Below, piece after piece: positions 1-7,952 of a stretch of DNA of 50,409 nt. Location: assembly GCA_022778905.1 (NCBI GenBank), contig JALFRV010000192.1:1-50409 (forward strand). The letters are read 5' to 3'. The position numbers were made by a program, and so were the translations under genes. The stretch's first letter is position 1. Every line of letters starts with the position of its first letter. Below the pieces are notes generated by a model. It did no database searches. It was not told the origin of the DNA and saw only the letters and a list, made by a program, of their open reading frames with translations. This stretch comes from Prevotella sp. (GTDB lineage Bacteria; Bacteroidota; Bacteroidia; Bacteroidales; Bacteroidaceae).

Positions 1-628
1 CAAGGCGGGAGGTCCTGATGCAGAGAATAATCCCACCCTGCGTGCGCTCATTGCCACCTGCAAGCGCGAGAATATGCCTAAGGATAACGTAGAGAGAGCC
101 ATCAAGAACGCGATGGGTAAGGACCAGAGCGATTATAAGGAAGTTCCGTATGAAGGATATGGCCCCCACGGGATCGCCGTTTTCGTAGACACGCTGACCG
201 ACAACACCACACGCACGGTGGCAGATGTGCGCTCCGTATTCAACAAGTTCAATGGTAATTTGGGCACGCAGGGATCGTTAAGCTTCCTCTTTGACCATAA
301 GGCTGTCTTCACTTTCAAGCTGAAGGACGGCGTGGAAATGGATGATCTGATCCTCAGTCTGATCGATTTTGGTGTGGATGATGAGTTTGATCTCGACGAA
401 GAGGAGAATGAAGTGACCATCTACGGCGATCCCAAGAGCTTCGGCGATATCCAGAAATATCTCGAAGACAACGGATTCGAGATCACCAGTGCGGAGTTCA
501 CCCGCATCCCCAACGACCTGAAGGATGTCACACCCGAGCAGCGCGAGACGATCGACAAGATGGTCGAGAAGCTCGAGGAGTTTGATGACGTCCAGAATGT
601 CTACACGAATATGAAGCCTGAAGAATAA
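1..628 (+). CDS. yebC: YebC/PmpR-family DNA-binding regulator or translation factor (5' end outside window)
   Basis: The frame is open from the first bases of the window, so the gene starts upstream; only the N-terminal ~50 residues of a ~240-residue family are missing. Visible family features are the N-terminal segment KAGGPDAENNPTLRALI, then MPKDNVERAIKNA, the YEGYGPHG block, the DNKNRT-like stretch DNTTRTVADVRSVFNKFNGN with LGTQGSLSFLFD, and an acidic C-terminal domain. YebC proteins are cytoplasmic; members have been described as transcriptional regulators and more recently as factors relieving ribosome stalling. Nothing here decides between these roles. An internal Met at position 74 is not the true start because the conserved protein continues upstream of it. 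A hairpin follows the stop. Confidence 0.95.
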   Translation, partial: KAGGPDAENNPTLRALIATCKRENMPKDNVERAIKNAMGKDQSDYKEVPYEGYGPHGIAVFVDTLTDNTTRTVADVRSVFNKFNGNLGTQGSLSFLFDHKAVFTFKLKDGVEMDDLILSLIDFGVDDEFDLDEEENEVTIYGDPKSFGDIQKYLEDNGFEITSAEFTRIPNDLKDVTPEQRETIDKMVEKLEEFDDVQNVYTNMKPEE

Positions 629-673
629 TTCTGGCGAAGCCGAATGTGGTCTTTGGCCGATCCGAAAATATTG

Positions 674-710
674 AACCCGGAAATCAGATGCTCATTCTGT
701 TTTCCGGGTT
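674..710. terminator. Hairpin between convergent yebC and lipoprotein genes
   Basis: Arms AACCCGGAAA and TTTCCGGGTT enclose an inner CAGA/TCTG stem with a single T-T mismatch. It lies 45 bases after the yebC stop and 43 bases after the end of the opposing gene, so it could serve both strands. The T-tracts are weak, so rho-independent activity is probable but not certain. Confidence 0.6.
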
Positions 711-752
711 TAATGCTATTCTCACCTATTTAAGACGCCGGAAAGAAGTCAA

Positions 753-1148
753 TTACTGGTAATCTTCCTTCGTAAAGACATCTTCATAGAGGACGACTTG
801 CGGATTCTTTTCTGAGTGGCAGGTATAGCCGAAGTTGAAGCCGGCATCCTTGTAGGCCTTGATGTTGGTCGACTCGGCCAAGCTCTTGGCCAACTGCGTA
901 TGCAGGGCAGCCTTGTTTTGATTGATGATCTGTGCGTCGTCCATTCTCCCCGTCAGCGTGCAGTAGTAACGATAAGTCTTTGTTGATTTCTCGAAAACGA
1001 TGCTGTCGGTTCTCGTGAAGTTCTCCACAGGCGTAGGGCAGTACTTTTCCGTGTACTCTTTCGCTTCGCGCGCGGCCCGGTCTTCAAGATTTTCGTGGCA
1101 GGAAACGAATGCGATCATCCCAAGTAACAATACTGCTGATTTTTTCAT
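753..1148 (-). CDS. Small hypothetical lipoprotein
   Basis: 131 residues. The N-terminus is a lipoprotein signal: MKKSAVLLLGMIAFVSC, with a lipobox ending in Cys17, so the mature protein should be lipid-anchored in the envelope. The rest is hydrophilic with conserved-looking Cys residues (YCPTPVENF, YRYYCTLTG, FGYTCHSEK) that could form disulphides. I do not recognise a domain or function. The gene is single and divergent from lepA. A perfect TAnnTTTG box (1168-1175, minus) lies 19 bases before the start, supporting it as a real transcription unit. Most of this coding strand has no competing conserved frame. Confidence 0.75.
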   Translation of the reverse strand: MKKSAVLLLGMIAFVSCHENLEDRAAREAKEYTEKYCPTPVENFTRTDSIVFEKSTKTYRYYCTLTGRMDDAQIINQNKAALHTQLAKSLAESTNIKAYKDAGFNFGYTCHSEKNPQVVLYEDVFTKEDYQ

Positions 1149-1167
1149 ATTTGGTCCTATTTTTGGA

Positions 1168-1175
1168 CAAAGTTA
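1168..1175 (-). promoter_or_regulatory. Bacteroidetes -7 box for the small lipoprotein gene
   Basis: Minus-strand TAACTTTG matches the Bacteroidetes TAnnTTTG consensus, with 19 bases to the start codon at 1148. No convincing -33 TTTG at the usual 19-21 base spacing was seen. Confidence 0.6.
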
Positions 1176-1197
1176 CAAAGAATTGCCAAAAAATGAT

Positions 1198-1205
1198 TAT
1201 ATTTG
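1198..1205 (+). promoter_or_regulatory. Bacteroidetes -7 box for lepA
   Basis: TATATTTG followed by CA fits TAnnTTTG exactly and lies 19 bases before the lepA ATG. It is only 22 bases from the opposing box of the divergent gene, so the two promoters share a very short control region and may interfere with each other. Confidence 0.65.
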
Positions 1206-1224
1206 CACGTAAAAAAGTAAAAAG

Positions 1225-3009
1225 ATGGAGCGGATAAGGAACTTTTGTATCATTGCTCATATAGATCATGGCAAGTCCACATTGGCTGATCGGCTGCTTG
1301 AATATACCAAGACTATTCAGATCACGGCAGGCCAGATGCTTGACAATATGGATTTGGAAAGGGAACGGGGCATTACGATCAAGAGCCACGCAATTCAGAT
1401 GTCCTACAACGCTCAGGATGGTGAGGCCTATACGTTGAACTTGATTGACACGCCGGGACATGTCGACTTCTCCTATGAGGTGTCACGAAGCATAGCCGCA
1501 TGTGAGGGTGCTTTGTTGGTCGTAGATGCCACACAGGGCGTGCAGGCGCAGACGATCAGCAATCTGTATATGGCGATCGAGCATAACTTAGAGATCATTC
1601 CGGTGATCAATAAGATCGATATGCCGTCTGCAATGCCTGATGAAGTGGAGGACGAGATCGTGGAACTGATCGGCTGTAAGCCCGAGGACATCATCCGTGC
1701 GTCCGGCAAGACGGGCGAAGGAGTGCCTTCCATTCTCGAGGCTGTGGTCAAGCGGATTCCTGCTCCTACAGGTCAGGTTGACGCTCCGTTGCAGGCTCTG
1801 ATCTTCGACTCAATCTACAACAGCTTCCGTGGCATCATTACGCTCTGCAAAGTGGAGAACGGAGTGATCCGTAGAGGGGACAATGTGAAGTTCTTCAACA
1901 CGGGTAAAGACTATACGGCAGATGAGGTGGGTGTGCTCAAAATGGATATGGTGCCGCGTGAGGAGCTTCGTACTGGCGACGTTGGATATATTATCAGTGG
2001 CATCAAGAATGCGACAGAAGTCAAGGTAGGTGATACGGTCACCCATGTCAGTCGGCCATGCCAGAAGGCGATCGAAGGCTTTCAGGAGGTCAAGCCGATG
2101 GTCTTTGCAGGTGTCTATCCCATTGAACCGGCCGAATATGAGAACCTTCGGGCATCGCTCGAGAAACTGCAGCTGAATGACGCCTCGCTGACTTTCCAAC
2201 CTGAATCTTCGGTTGCTTTGGGCTTCGGATTTCGTTGCGGCTTCCTCGGCCTGCTCCATATGGAGATCGTACAGGAACGTCTCGACCGTGAATTCAATAT
2301 GGATGTGATCACCACGGTGCCCAATGTTTCCTATCTGGTTTATGACAAGCATGGCAACGTGAAGGAAGTTCACAATCCTTCCGGGCTGCCCGAAGCTACG
2401 CTGATCGAGCATATAGAGGAACCCTATATCAAGGCTTCGATCATCACGTCTGCCAATTTCATCGGTCCGATCATGAAACTTTGTCTCGACAAGCGGGGTG
2501 AACTGATCAATCAGGAGTATGTCAGCGGCAACCGGGTGGAGTTGCATTTCGACCTCCCGTTGGGTGAGATCGTGATTGATTTCTATGACAAACTGAAGTC
2601 GATCAGCAAGGGCTATGCTTCCTTCGACTATCATATCAGCGGCTTCCGGCCATCCAAATTGGCTAAGTTGGACATGCTTCTCAACGGCGAACCCGTGGAT
2701 GCGCTGTCCACATTGACCCATGAAGCCAATGCGGTCTCATTGGGAAGGCGGATGTGCGAGAAACTGAAGGACCTGATCCCGCGTCAGCAGTTCGACATTG
2801 CAATACAGGCTGCCATCGGCGCAAAGATCGTGGCGCGCGAGACCGTGAAGCAAGTACGCAAGGATGTGACGGCAAAATGCTACGGTGGAGATGTCAGCCG
2901 AAAGCGCAAGCTGCTTGAAAAGCAGAAGCGGGGAAAGAAACGTATGAAGCAAATCGGTAATGTCGAGGTGCCGCAGAAGGCATTCTTGGCCGTCTTGAAA
3001 TTAGACTAA
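1225..3009 (+). CDS. lepA: Elongation factor 4 (LepA), back-translocating ribosomal GTPase
   Basis: 594 residues, the normal length for EF4. It binds the ribosome and uses GTP to act on stalled or mistranslocated complexes; it is cytoplasmic or membrane-associated. G1 is AHIDHGKST (residues 11-19), switch I includes [10 protein letters not shown]3 is DTPGH, and G4 is NKID. The later EF-G-like domains and the LepA-specific C-terminal domain follow, with the ending [21 protein letters not shown] typical of the family. The ATG at 1225 gives the canonical [17 protein letters not shown] start. A promoter box lies 19 bases upstream. The next gene follows after 31 bases and may be co-transcribed. 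Confidence 0.98.
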   Translation: MERIRNFCIIAHIDHGKSTLADRLLEYTKTIQITAGQMLDNMDLERERGITIKSHAIQMSYNAQDGEAYTLNLIDTPGHVDFSYEVSRSIAACEGALLVVDATQGVQAQTISNLYMAIEHNLEIIPVINKIDMPSAMPDEVEDEIVELIGCKPEDIIRASGKTGEGVPSILEAVVKRIPAPTGQVDAPLQALIFDSIYNSFRGIITLCKVENGVIRRGDNVKFFNTGKDYTADEVGVLKMDMVPREELRTGDVGYIISGIKNATEVKVGDTVTHVSRPCQKAIEGFQEVKPMVFAGVYPIEPAEYENLRASLEKLQLNDASLTFQPESSVALGFGFRCGFLGLLHMEIVQERLDREFNMDVITTVPNVSYLVYDKHGNVKEVHNPSGLPEATLIEHIEEPYIKASIITSANFIGPIMKLCLDKRGELINQEYVSGNRVELHFDLPLGEIVIDFYDKLKSISKGYASFDYHISGFRPSKLAKLDMLLNGEPVDALSTLTHEANAVSLGRRMCEKLKDLIPRQQFDIAIQAAIGAKIVARETVKQVRKDVTAKCYGGDVSRKRKLLEKQKRGKKRMKQIGNVEVPQKAFLAVLKLD

Positions 3010-3028
3010 TCGTTCAACACAACAAATT

Positions 3029-3035
3029 AAAGGAG
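3029..3035 (+). promoter_or_regulatory. Strong Shine-Dalgarno before the Crp/Fnr gene
   Basis: AAAGGAG sits five bases before the ATG at 3041. Clear Shine-Dalgarno sites are rare in Bacteroidetes and among the genes of this window, so this one fixes the start and suggests efficient translation. Confidence 0.6.
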
Positions 3036-3040
3036 TAAAG

Positions 3041-3649
3041 ATGAGAGATTTAGCTATTACCAAAAGGGATATCGCAAGAGAATTGGCAAGGAAGTACAGT
3101 ACGATGACGCATGAGGAGCTTGACGTGCTCGAAAGCATTATCGTACCGATGAAGTTTGCAAAGGGCGAGAAGATTCTTCGTGAAGGGCAGATCTGCAAGG
3201 ACATTCTTTATATCGAAGAAGGTTTGGTCAGGCAGTATTATTTGAAGAAGGGGAGGGAACTGACGGAGCACATGGGCACTGAAGGCGGTATCATCATGTG
3301 CATCGAAAGCCTCTTCCGGGAAGAGCCTACACGTCTCGAGGTTGAGGCATTAGAACCAACCTACATCTACGCCCTTCCGAAACATAAGTTGGAGAGCATT
3401 GCCCTGCACAATGTAAATATCCAGATTCTCTATCGCAAAATACTCGAAGAGAGCCTGATCCTGTCTCAGGTCCATGCAGATCTGGTCCGTTTTGAGACGG
3501 CCTTGGATCGTTACAAGCGGATGTGCAAGATCATGCCGCAGGTGACATTGCGTGCTCCGCTGATCTATATAGCAAGCTACTTGCAGATGACGCCCGAAAC
3601 GCTGTCGCGCGTGCGGGCTGCCCAACTCAACGAAGAACGCAGCAAATAG
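3041..3649 (+). CDS. Crp/Fnr-family transcriptional regulator
   Basis: 202 residues. An N-terminal cyclic-nucleotide-binding-like beta barrel (about residues 20-130) contains the typical MKFAKGEKILREGQICKDILYIEEGLVRQYY pattern, split here across residues 31-65. A dimerisation helix follows (about 130-160), then a short C-terminal helix-turn-helix with IASYLQMTPETLSRVRAA near the end. This compact layout is usual for Bacteroidetes Crp/Fnr regulators. The family controls catabolic or redox responses; the ligand cannot be read from the sequence, and no Cys cluster for an Fnr-type Fe-S centre is present. It follows lepA closely and could be read from the lepA promoter. Confidence 0.93.
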   Translation: MRDLAITKRDIARELARKYSTMTHEELDVLESIIVPMKFAKGEKILREGQICKDILYIEEGLVRQYYLKKGRELTEHMGTEGGIIMCIESLFREEPTRLEVEALEPTYIYALPKHKLESIALHNVNIQILYRKILEESLILSQVHADLVRFETALDRYKRMCKIMPQVTLRAPLIYIASYLQMTPETLSRVRAAQLNEERSK

Positions 3650-4428
3650 CGCTGCTTTCCGTCGCCCGTCAGTGTTCTATAGCTTTGGGACCGCTTTGGT
3701 TCCTCAAAGGTATAGCCAATGCCGATGGTGTCATAGAACGGCTGATCCTGTTCGTTTCAGTCATTCATAAGTGACATCCGTCCTTCACGGATCATGTCTT
3801 TTTTCTTTTTTACCAGTTTCTACAGGCAACTGATTTCCCCTTTTTCCATCTCTTGTCTGAAAGCTCTGGCATGGGTAGCGGTTATCTGTAGCTGCAGCGC
3901 ATGTGTGGAATTCCCGAGTCAGCCCCTATATATAAAATAGGTGGTAATGCCCTAAACGGCTTCTTTTACGGCCTTGTCATTCATGCCGGTTGCGCCTCCG
4001 GCCGTCGTTGCCCTGCACTGTTTCAGGTGTATGGCAGAGGTCAATGGTGTTGATAGTTAAAAAGTTGAAAGTGGTAAACCAAAATATCGTTGCTTTGCTG
4101 TAGTCTGACGTCTCTTTCTGCCTGTTTGTGAGGATCCTGCGCAAGAATGTTCCGTATGGCCTGCCTGCTGCTTTCGGCCGCCACATTTTCTGCGTATAGT
4201 CTTTTGTTATGAATCGATGTGATGGCCTGTATTCCATATGAACCAATGGGATACGGCCGACTCCGACGAATTGCCCCCTACGTTTTCAGTCGCAGCCAGA
4301 TATCGGAAAGGCTGCCGGAAGATAGCTTTTGGTCGGGCTTGTCTAACTTCCGTTTGATCCATCTGTATCGTTTGGCTCATCTACATGATAATTCATGTTT
4401 GATGAGACGATATGTTAAATAAAGGTAA
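3650..4428. other. Long gene-free gap with degenerate 22-bp repeat traces
   Basis: No credible gene was seen in about 780 bases. Short open frames here have no signal peptide, no recognisable domain and no suitable start context. Two units resembling the 22-bp repeat family lie at 4298-4341 (AGATATC... then AGATAGCTTTTGGTC...), and a single weaker match lies near 3678-3699. The rest looks like decayed or non-coding DNA. Confidence 0.5.
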
Positions 4429-4440
4429 TTGGTATACCAA
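4429..4440. promoter_or_regulatory. Perfect palindrome TTGGTATACCAA, uronate-regulator-like operator
   Basis: A 12-bp perfect palindrome lies 27 bases upstream of the -7 box of the PL6 gene. The core matches the operator I recall for GntR-type hexuronate regulators (ExuR/UxuR of enterobacteria). A uronate sensor would suit a lyase that releases unsaturated uronates, but no such regulator is encoded in this window, so its use here is inferred. Confidence 0.5.
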
Positions 4441-4467
4441 AATAAGCTGTATATGAACTTTAATATC

Positions 4468-4475
4468 TATATTTG
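4468..4475 (+). promoter_or_regulatory. Bacteroidetes -7 box for the PL6 lyase cluster
   Basis: TATATTTG fits TAnnTTTG and lies 18 bases before the ATG at 4494. The palindrome at 4429-4440 falls just upstream, about where a regulator could contact polymerase or block the -33 region. Confidence 0.6.
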
Positions 4476-4493
4476 TAAACCTAATAACTTGCT

Positions 4494-5882
4494 ATGATCA
4501 GATCTGTTAATTTCACTTTGTGGTTCTTGTTGGGCTTCGCTGCCGATCTCGCAGGCCAGACGGTTGTCAGCACGGCGAAGGAATTTCAGTCGGCGGTGAG
4601 TCGTCTGAGTGCCGGCGAAACGTTAGTGCTTAAAGATGGAACCTACGACATCGGCAGCTGTAAGTTCCAGACCGTTGGTTCGGAGGCCACGCCCGTTCTT
4701 GTCAGGGCCGAACATGCAGGCGGTGTCACGCTTATAGGGAAGAGCTCGCTCACTTTGTCACGCGCTGCCTGGGTCACGGTCGAGGGTTTCGTCTTTGCGA
4801 GTGATGTGCTCACGGCAGTCAAGACAGAGTCCGCGCAGCATTGCCGGATCACCCAATGCACCTTCCGATTGACCGAGCCGGATGCGGGGACCAAGTATCC
4901 CTGGATCCGCATTGCAGCCTATTATGCTGATACGGAATGTCTGTCTGCTTCCAACCGGATAGATAACTGCCTGTTTGAGAACAAGTCGCGCACGGGCAAC
5001 TATATCACCATTGAGGGGATAAACGGGCAACAAAGCCGGCATGATCTGATCGATCACAACACCTTCCGCAACATTTCACCCCGTGCGGAGAATGAGAAAG
5101 AAGCCATTCGGATAGGCGATTCGAGTGTCAGCAACAGTGATGGCTACACCGTTGTGGAGCATAATGTCTTTGAAGATTGTGACGGTGATCCGGAGATCGT
5201 TTCCGTCAAGTCGTGCCGCGACACCGTCCGGTCAAACACATTCCGTCGTTGTTGCGGGACCCTTTCTCTCCGCCAAGGCGTCCGTAGCTATGTGGCAGAC
5301 AACGCCTTTTATGGTGAGGGGAAGACTGCCCTCGGTTATGACGGTAAGACGCAGATCGGATGCGGAGGGATCAGGGCATGCAGCCTCGGACACGTCATCG
5401 TCAACAACCACATGGAAGGTCTCACCGGCGACAAGTTCGATGCAGCCTTTGTCCTGACCAACGGTGATCTTGAAAACACCGAAGCGAATCTCAGCAGCAA
5501 CCCCAGTGCACACTTCATTCCTGAGCAGATCCTGTTTGCATACAATACATTGAGGGACTGCAAGTCAAACATAGAGATCGGCTATAAGTACGCCAAGTCT
5601 CCCAAGAACGACACGATCGTCTGCAACACCATCATCGGCGCTGCCCCTTTCATGACCGTTTATACCGATGGGACGAAGCCGACTGCCTACTTCACGGAGC
5701 GTGCAGGCGGTGCGGCGTCCACGTTCGTGATCCATGACAATCTCCTTGTCGCGACACGCATTGAGCCCATCCGGCAACTTTCGTCGATGGCGCAAGATCC
5801 TGCTTACAACCTTGCCGGACAAACTGTGAGCGGCGGCGGGCGCGGGCTGGTCATTCGGAAGGGAAGAAAATACCTGCGATAA
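4494..5882 (+). CDS. Secreted polysaccharide lyase, PL6 family (alginate lyase / chondroitinase B type)
   Basis: 462 residues. A signal peptide covers about residues 1-21 and a right-handed parallel beta-helix fills most of the rest. Family motifs include NEKEAIRIGDSSVS (200-213), GDPEIVSVKS with E234 and K239, and GTLSLRQG with R260; in chondroitinase B the equivalent Lys and Arg are the catalytic base and acid. PL6 enzymes cleave alginate or dermatan sulphate by beta-elimination and need calcium. The C-terminus AYNLAGQTVSGGG then RKGRKYLR resembles a type IX secretion-type tail shared with two neighbours. It is the first gene of a same-strand secreted cluster and has its own promoter and palindrome. 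The exact substrate is not determined by sequence. Confidence 0.88.
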   Translation: MIRSVNFTLWFLLGFAADLAGQTVVSTAKEFQSAVSRLSAGETLVLKDGTYDIGSCKFQTVGSEATPVLVRAEHAGGVTLIGKSSLTLSRAAWVTVEGFVFASDVLTAVKTESAQHCRITQCTFRLTEPDAGTKYPWIRIAAYYADTECLSASNRIDNCLFENKSRTGNYITIEGINGQQSRHDLIDHNTFRNISPRAENEKEAIRIGDSSVSNSDGYTVVEHNVFEDCDGDPEIVSVKSCRDTVRSNTFRRCCGTLSLRQGVRSYVADNAFYGEGKTALGYDGKTQIGCGGIRACSLGHVIVNNHMEGLTGDKFDAAFVLTNGDLENTEANLSSNPSAHFIPEQILFAYNTLRDCKSNIEIGYKYAKSPKNDTIVCNTIIGAAPFMTVYTDGTKPTAYFTERAGGAASTFVIHDNLLVATRIEPIRQLSSMAQDPAYNLAGQTVSGGGRGLVIRKGRKYLR

Positions 5883-6037
5883 AAACCATTTAGGCAAGAC
5901 GGATCATGCGATGCGAATCAGTTCAGCCATACTCCTCCCGGCTTTCAACAGCCCTCTTTTCCCGCCACCGACTCGTTGTCAGTGTGCTCCTGATGCACAG
6001 TCCTTAATGCCCTCGGCTCATCCTGAATCCTGAAAAC

Positions 6038-7039
6038 ATGAGAACAAGTTTACGACATATAGCCTTAATCGCCTTCACGGCTGCCTTCCCGACTGTCGCG
6101 GCAGCAGCCGTTGATCCGGATGGCACGCTGACAGCCGACGGACAATCGGCCGGGACCTACGACCTGATCATCGCCCGGGGCTATCAGGCCGAAGTTCCAG
6201 ACACCTCGCGCGACCATGCTTCGGCGCCTTTCCAGCATATCCGGCAGATCTGGGACACGGATCTTGAAGCTTACTGTTTCCAGTTTCTGATCCACGCCTT
6301 GATCGATGATGACCGTGGACTGACGGATGTCACCGATCGCCAACGCAATGAGATCAAGACCTCGGCGAAGTCTCCGGCGTTCATGGTGGGGCAGGAAGGC
6401 GACTCTGTCGTCATGAGATGGAAGTTCAAGTTGCCGCTTGGGATGGTGACGACCAAGAAGTTTTGCCATGTCCATCAGCTCAAGGGGATCGACAACAAGG
6501 CCGGCACGGCCGATGTGGCGCACCCGTTGCTGACCTTCACATGCTGCACGGTGGGGAGCGGAAGCAGTCAGGAACTGCAGGTGCGATGGCAGGATCGACT
6601 CAACGAAAACGCAACGGTCTATCTTGCCCGGACCGATCTGAAGCCCCTGCTCGGCTGCTGGCTCGAGGCCGAAGAGCGGGTGCGCTATGGACGCAATGGA
6701 TCTTACTCGCTGACAGTGAGGGACTTGACGACCGGGAAAGTGATCATCGACGTGCCCTGTAAGGCTTTGGACATGTGGCGTACTGACTGTGACGGGCTTC
6801 GCCCGAAGTGGGGGATCTACCGCTATATCGGCGACAACCGGAGCTTGGAAGGATACTTGCGGGACGAGGAAGTGCGCTTCGCCGACTTCTCCATTCGTCC
6901 TGTGGTCCCGGCTGACATCAAGTCTGTCACCGCCGCACCTTCTTCCGGCCGGTGCTTCGACCTCAGCGGGCGTCCGGTTTCGGGTTCTTCCGGCCGGGGA
7001 ATCCTCCTTTGCAGAGGTCGGAAAATCATGAAAAAATAA
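6038..7039 (+). CDS. Secreted jelly-roll polysaccharide lyase-like protein (copy 1)
   Basis: 333 residues with a signal peptide ending near AAAA (about residue 23). The body looks like a concanavalin-type beta jelly roll. Motifs shared with the next gene are DDRG, DRQRNEIKTSAKSP, FCHVHQLKGIDNKAG, a late DMWRTDCDGLRPKWGIYR block and LRDEEVRFADF. The Arg/Glu and His/Gln arrangement recalls heparinase I-, PL7- or PL20-type lyases acting on uronate polymers, but I cannot assign a family. The C-terminal tail FDLSGRPVSGSSGRGILL followed by CRGRKIMKK resembles a type IX secretion signal. The next gene begins 18 bases after the stop, so the two form an operon and are a tandem duplication. Confidence 0.72.
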   Translation: MRTSLRHIALIAFTAAFPTVAAAAVDPDGTLTADGQSAGTYDLIIARGYQAEVPDTSRDHASAPFQHIRQIWDTDLEAYCFQFLIHALIDDDRGLTDVTDRQRNEIKTSAKSPAFMVGQEGDSVVMRWKFKLPLGMVTTKKFCHVHQLKGIDNKAGTADVAHPLLTFTCCTVGSGSSQELQVRWQDRLNENATVYLARTDLKPLLGCWLEAEERVRYGRNGSYSLTVRDLTTGKVIIDVPCKALDMWRTDCDGLRPKWGIYRYIGDNRSLEGYLRDEEVRFADFSIRPVVPADIKSVTAAPSSGRCFDLSGRPVSGSSGRGILLCRGRKIMKK

Positions 7040-7057
7040 CGAATCACCGATAATCCT

Positions 7058-7927
7058 ATGACGACAAAAAACATCTTTATGCTTGCCCTGTCCATGCTGT
7101 GGATCTGCGGTCAGGCCCAGACAACCGGGCAGGGGCAGCCTTCGGGCAGGCTCTTTGCCGACGGACAGAGCGATGACACCTATCAGCTCATGCGCAGCTG
7201 CGGTTACAATTACGAGGTGCCCGACGTCTCGCGCGGCCATGCGTCGAAACCTTTCCAGCATGTGCAGCAGACCTTTGACAAGACATTGGGCAAGAACGTG
7301 TTCCAGTTTTTCATTCATGCAGCGATCGATGATGACCGTGGACGGGCGAACGTGACTGACCGTCAGCGTGTCGAGATCAAGACCGACACCAAGTCACCTG
7401 CATCCATGGTGGGGCAGAAAGGGGAGACGCTGACGTTCAAATGGAAGTTCATGCTTCCCCGAAACTTTGTGACCACCAACCGCTTTTGCCACATCCATCA
7501 GTTGAAGGGACTTGACAACAAGGCCGGGGATGCTGATGTCGGCATGCCCCTGATCACGTTTACCTGCTACACGAAGACCGGTGGCAAGGAGACGATGGAA
7601 GTGCGTTACGACAACCGCAACGACGGTTCGGGCCAGACGACAGTGGCGAAGGCGCCGCTCGATGATTTCAAGGGCGAGTGGGTCGACGTGGTCGAAACGG
7701 TCGCCTTTGGCGAGAAAGGCAGTTACGAAGTGACGATCAGCCGGGTGAAAAACGGCAAGGTACTGTTGCAATATGCTGCCAAGGACATCGACATGTGGCG
7801 TTCGGACTGTGTCGGCATGCGTCCCAAGTGGGGCATCTATCGCTCCTTAGGCAAGGACGGAGAACAGCGTAACCTGCTGCGAGACGAAGAACTCCGGTTT
7901 GCGGACTTTGAAATTATCAAACACTGA
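7058..7927 (+). CDS. Secreted jelly-roll polysaccharide lyase-like protein (copy 2)
   Basis: 289 residues with signal peptide MTTKNIFMLALSMLWICGQA. It is a paralogue of the preceding gene across its full core: DGQSDDTYQLMRSCGY, DRQRVEIKTDTKSP, FCHIHQLKGLDNKAG, DMWRSDCVGMRPKWGIYR and LRDEELRFADFEI. Unlike copy 1 it stops directly after the last core strand (FEIIKH) and carries no C-terminal sorting tail. It may therefore remain in the periplasm or leave by a different route. Function is inferred from motif resemblance to beta jelly-roll lyases of uronate polymers. Confidence 0.72.
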   Translation: MTTKNIFMLALSMLWICGQAQTTGQGQPSGRLFADGQSDDTYQLMRSCGYNYEVPDVSRGHASKPFQHVQQTFDKTLGKNVFQFFIHAAIDDDRGRANVTDRQRVEIKTDTKSPASMVGQKGETLTFKWKFMLPRNFVTTNRFCHIHQLKGLDNKAGDADVGMPLITFTCYTKTGGKETMEVRYDNRNDGSGQTTVAKAPLDDFKGEWVDVVETVAFGEKGSYEVTISRVKNGKVLLQYAAKDIDMWRSDCVGMRPKWGIYRSLGKDGEQRNLLRDEELRFADFEIIKH

Positions 7928-7952
7928 TACATACTATCCATCAATTAAAACC

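Noticed and set aside
1810..2721. 303-codon open frame on the minus strand
   Set aside because: It is fully inside lepA on the opposite strand and shows no family motif.
3977..4246. 89-codon hypothetical gene on the minus strand
   Set aside because: No signal, domain or promoter; it lies in a decayed gap containing repeat traces.
6065..7318. 417-codon open frame on the minus strand
   Set aside because: It lies opposite the two conserved jelly-roll genes, has no recognisable domain, and arises from GC-rich codon bias.
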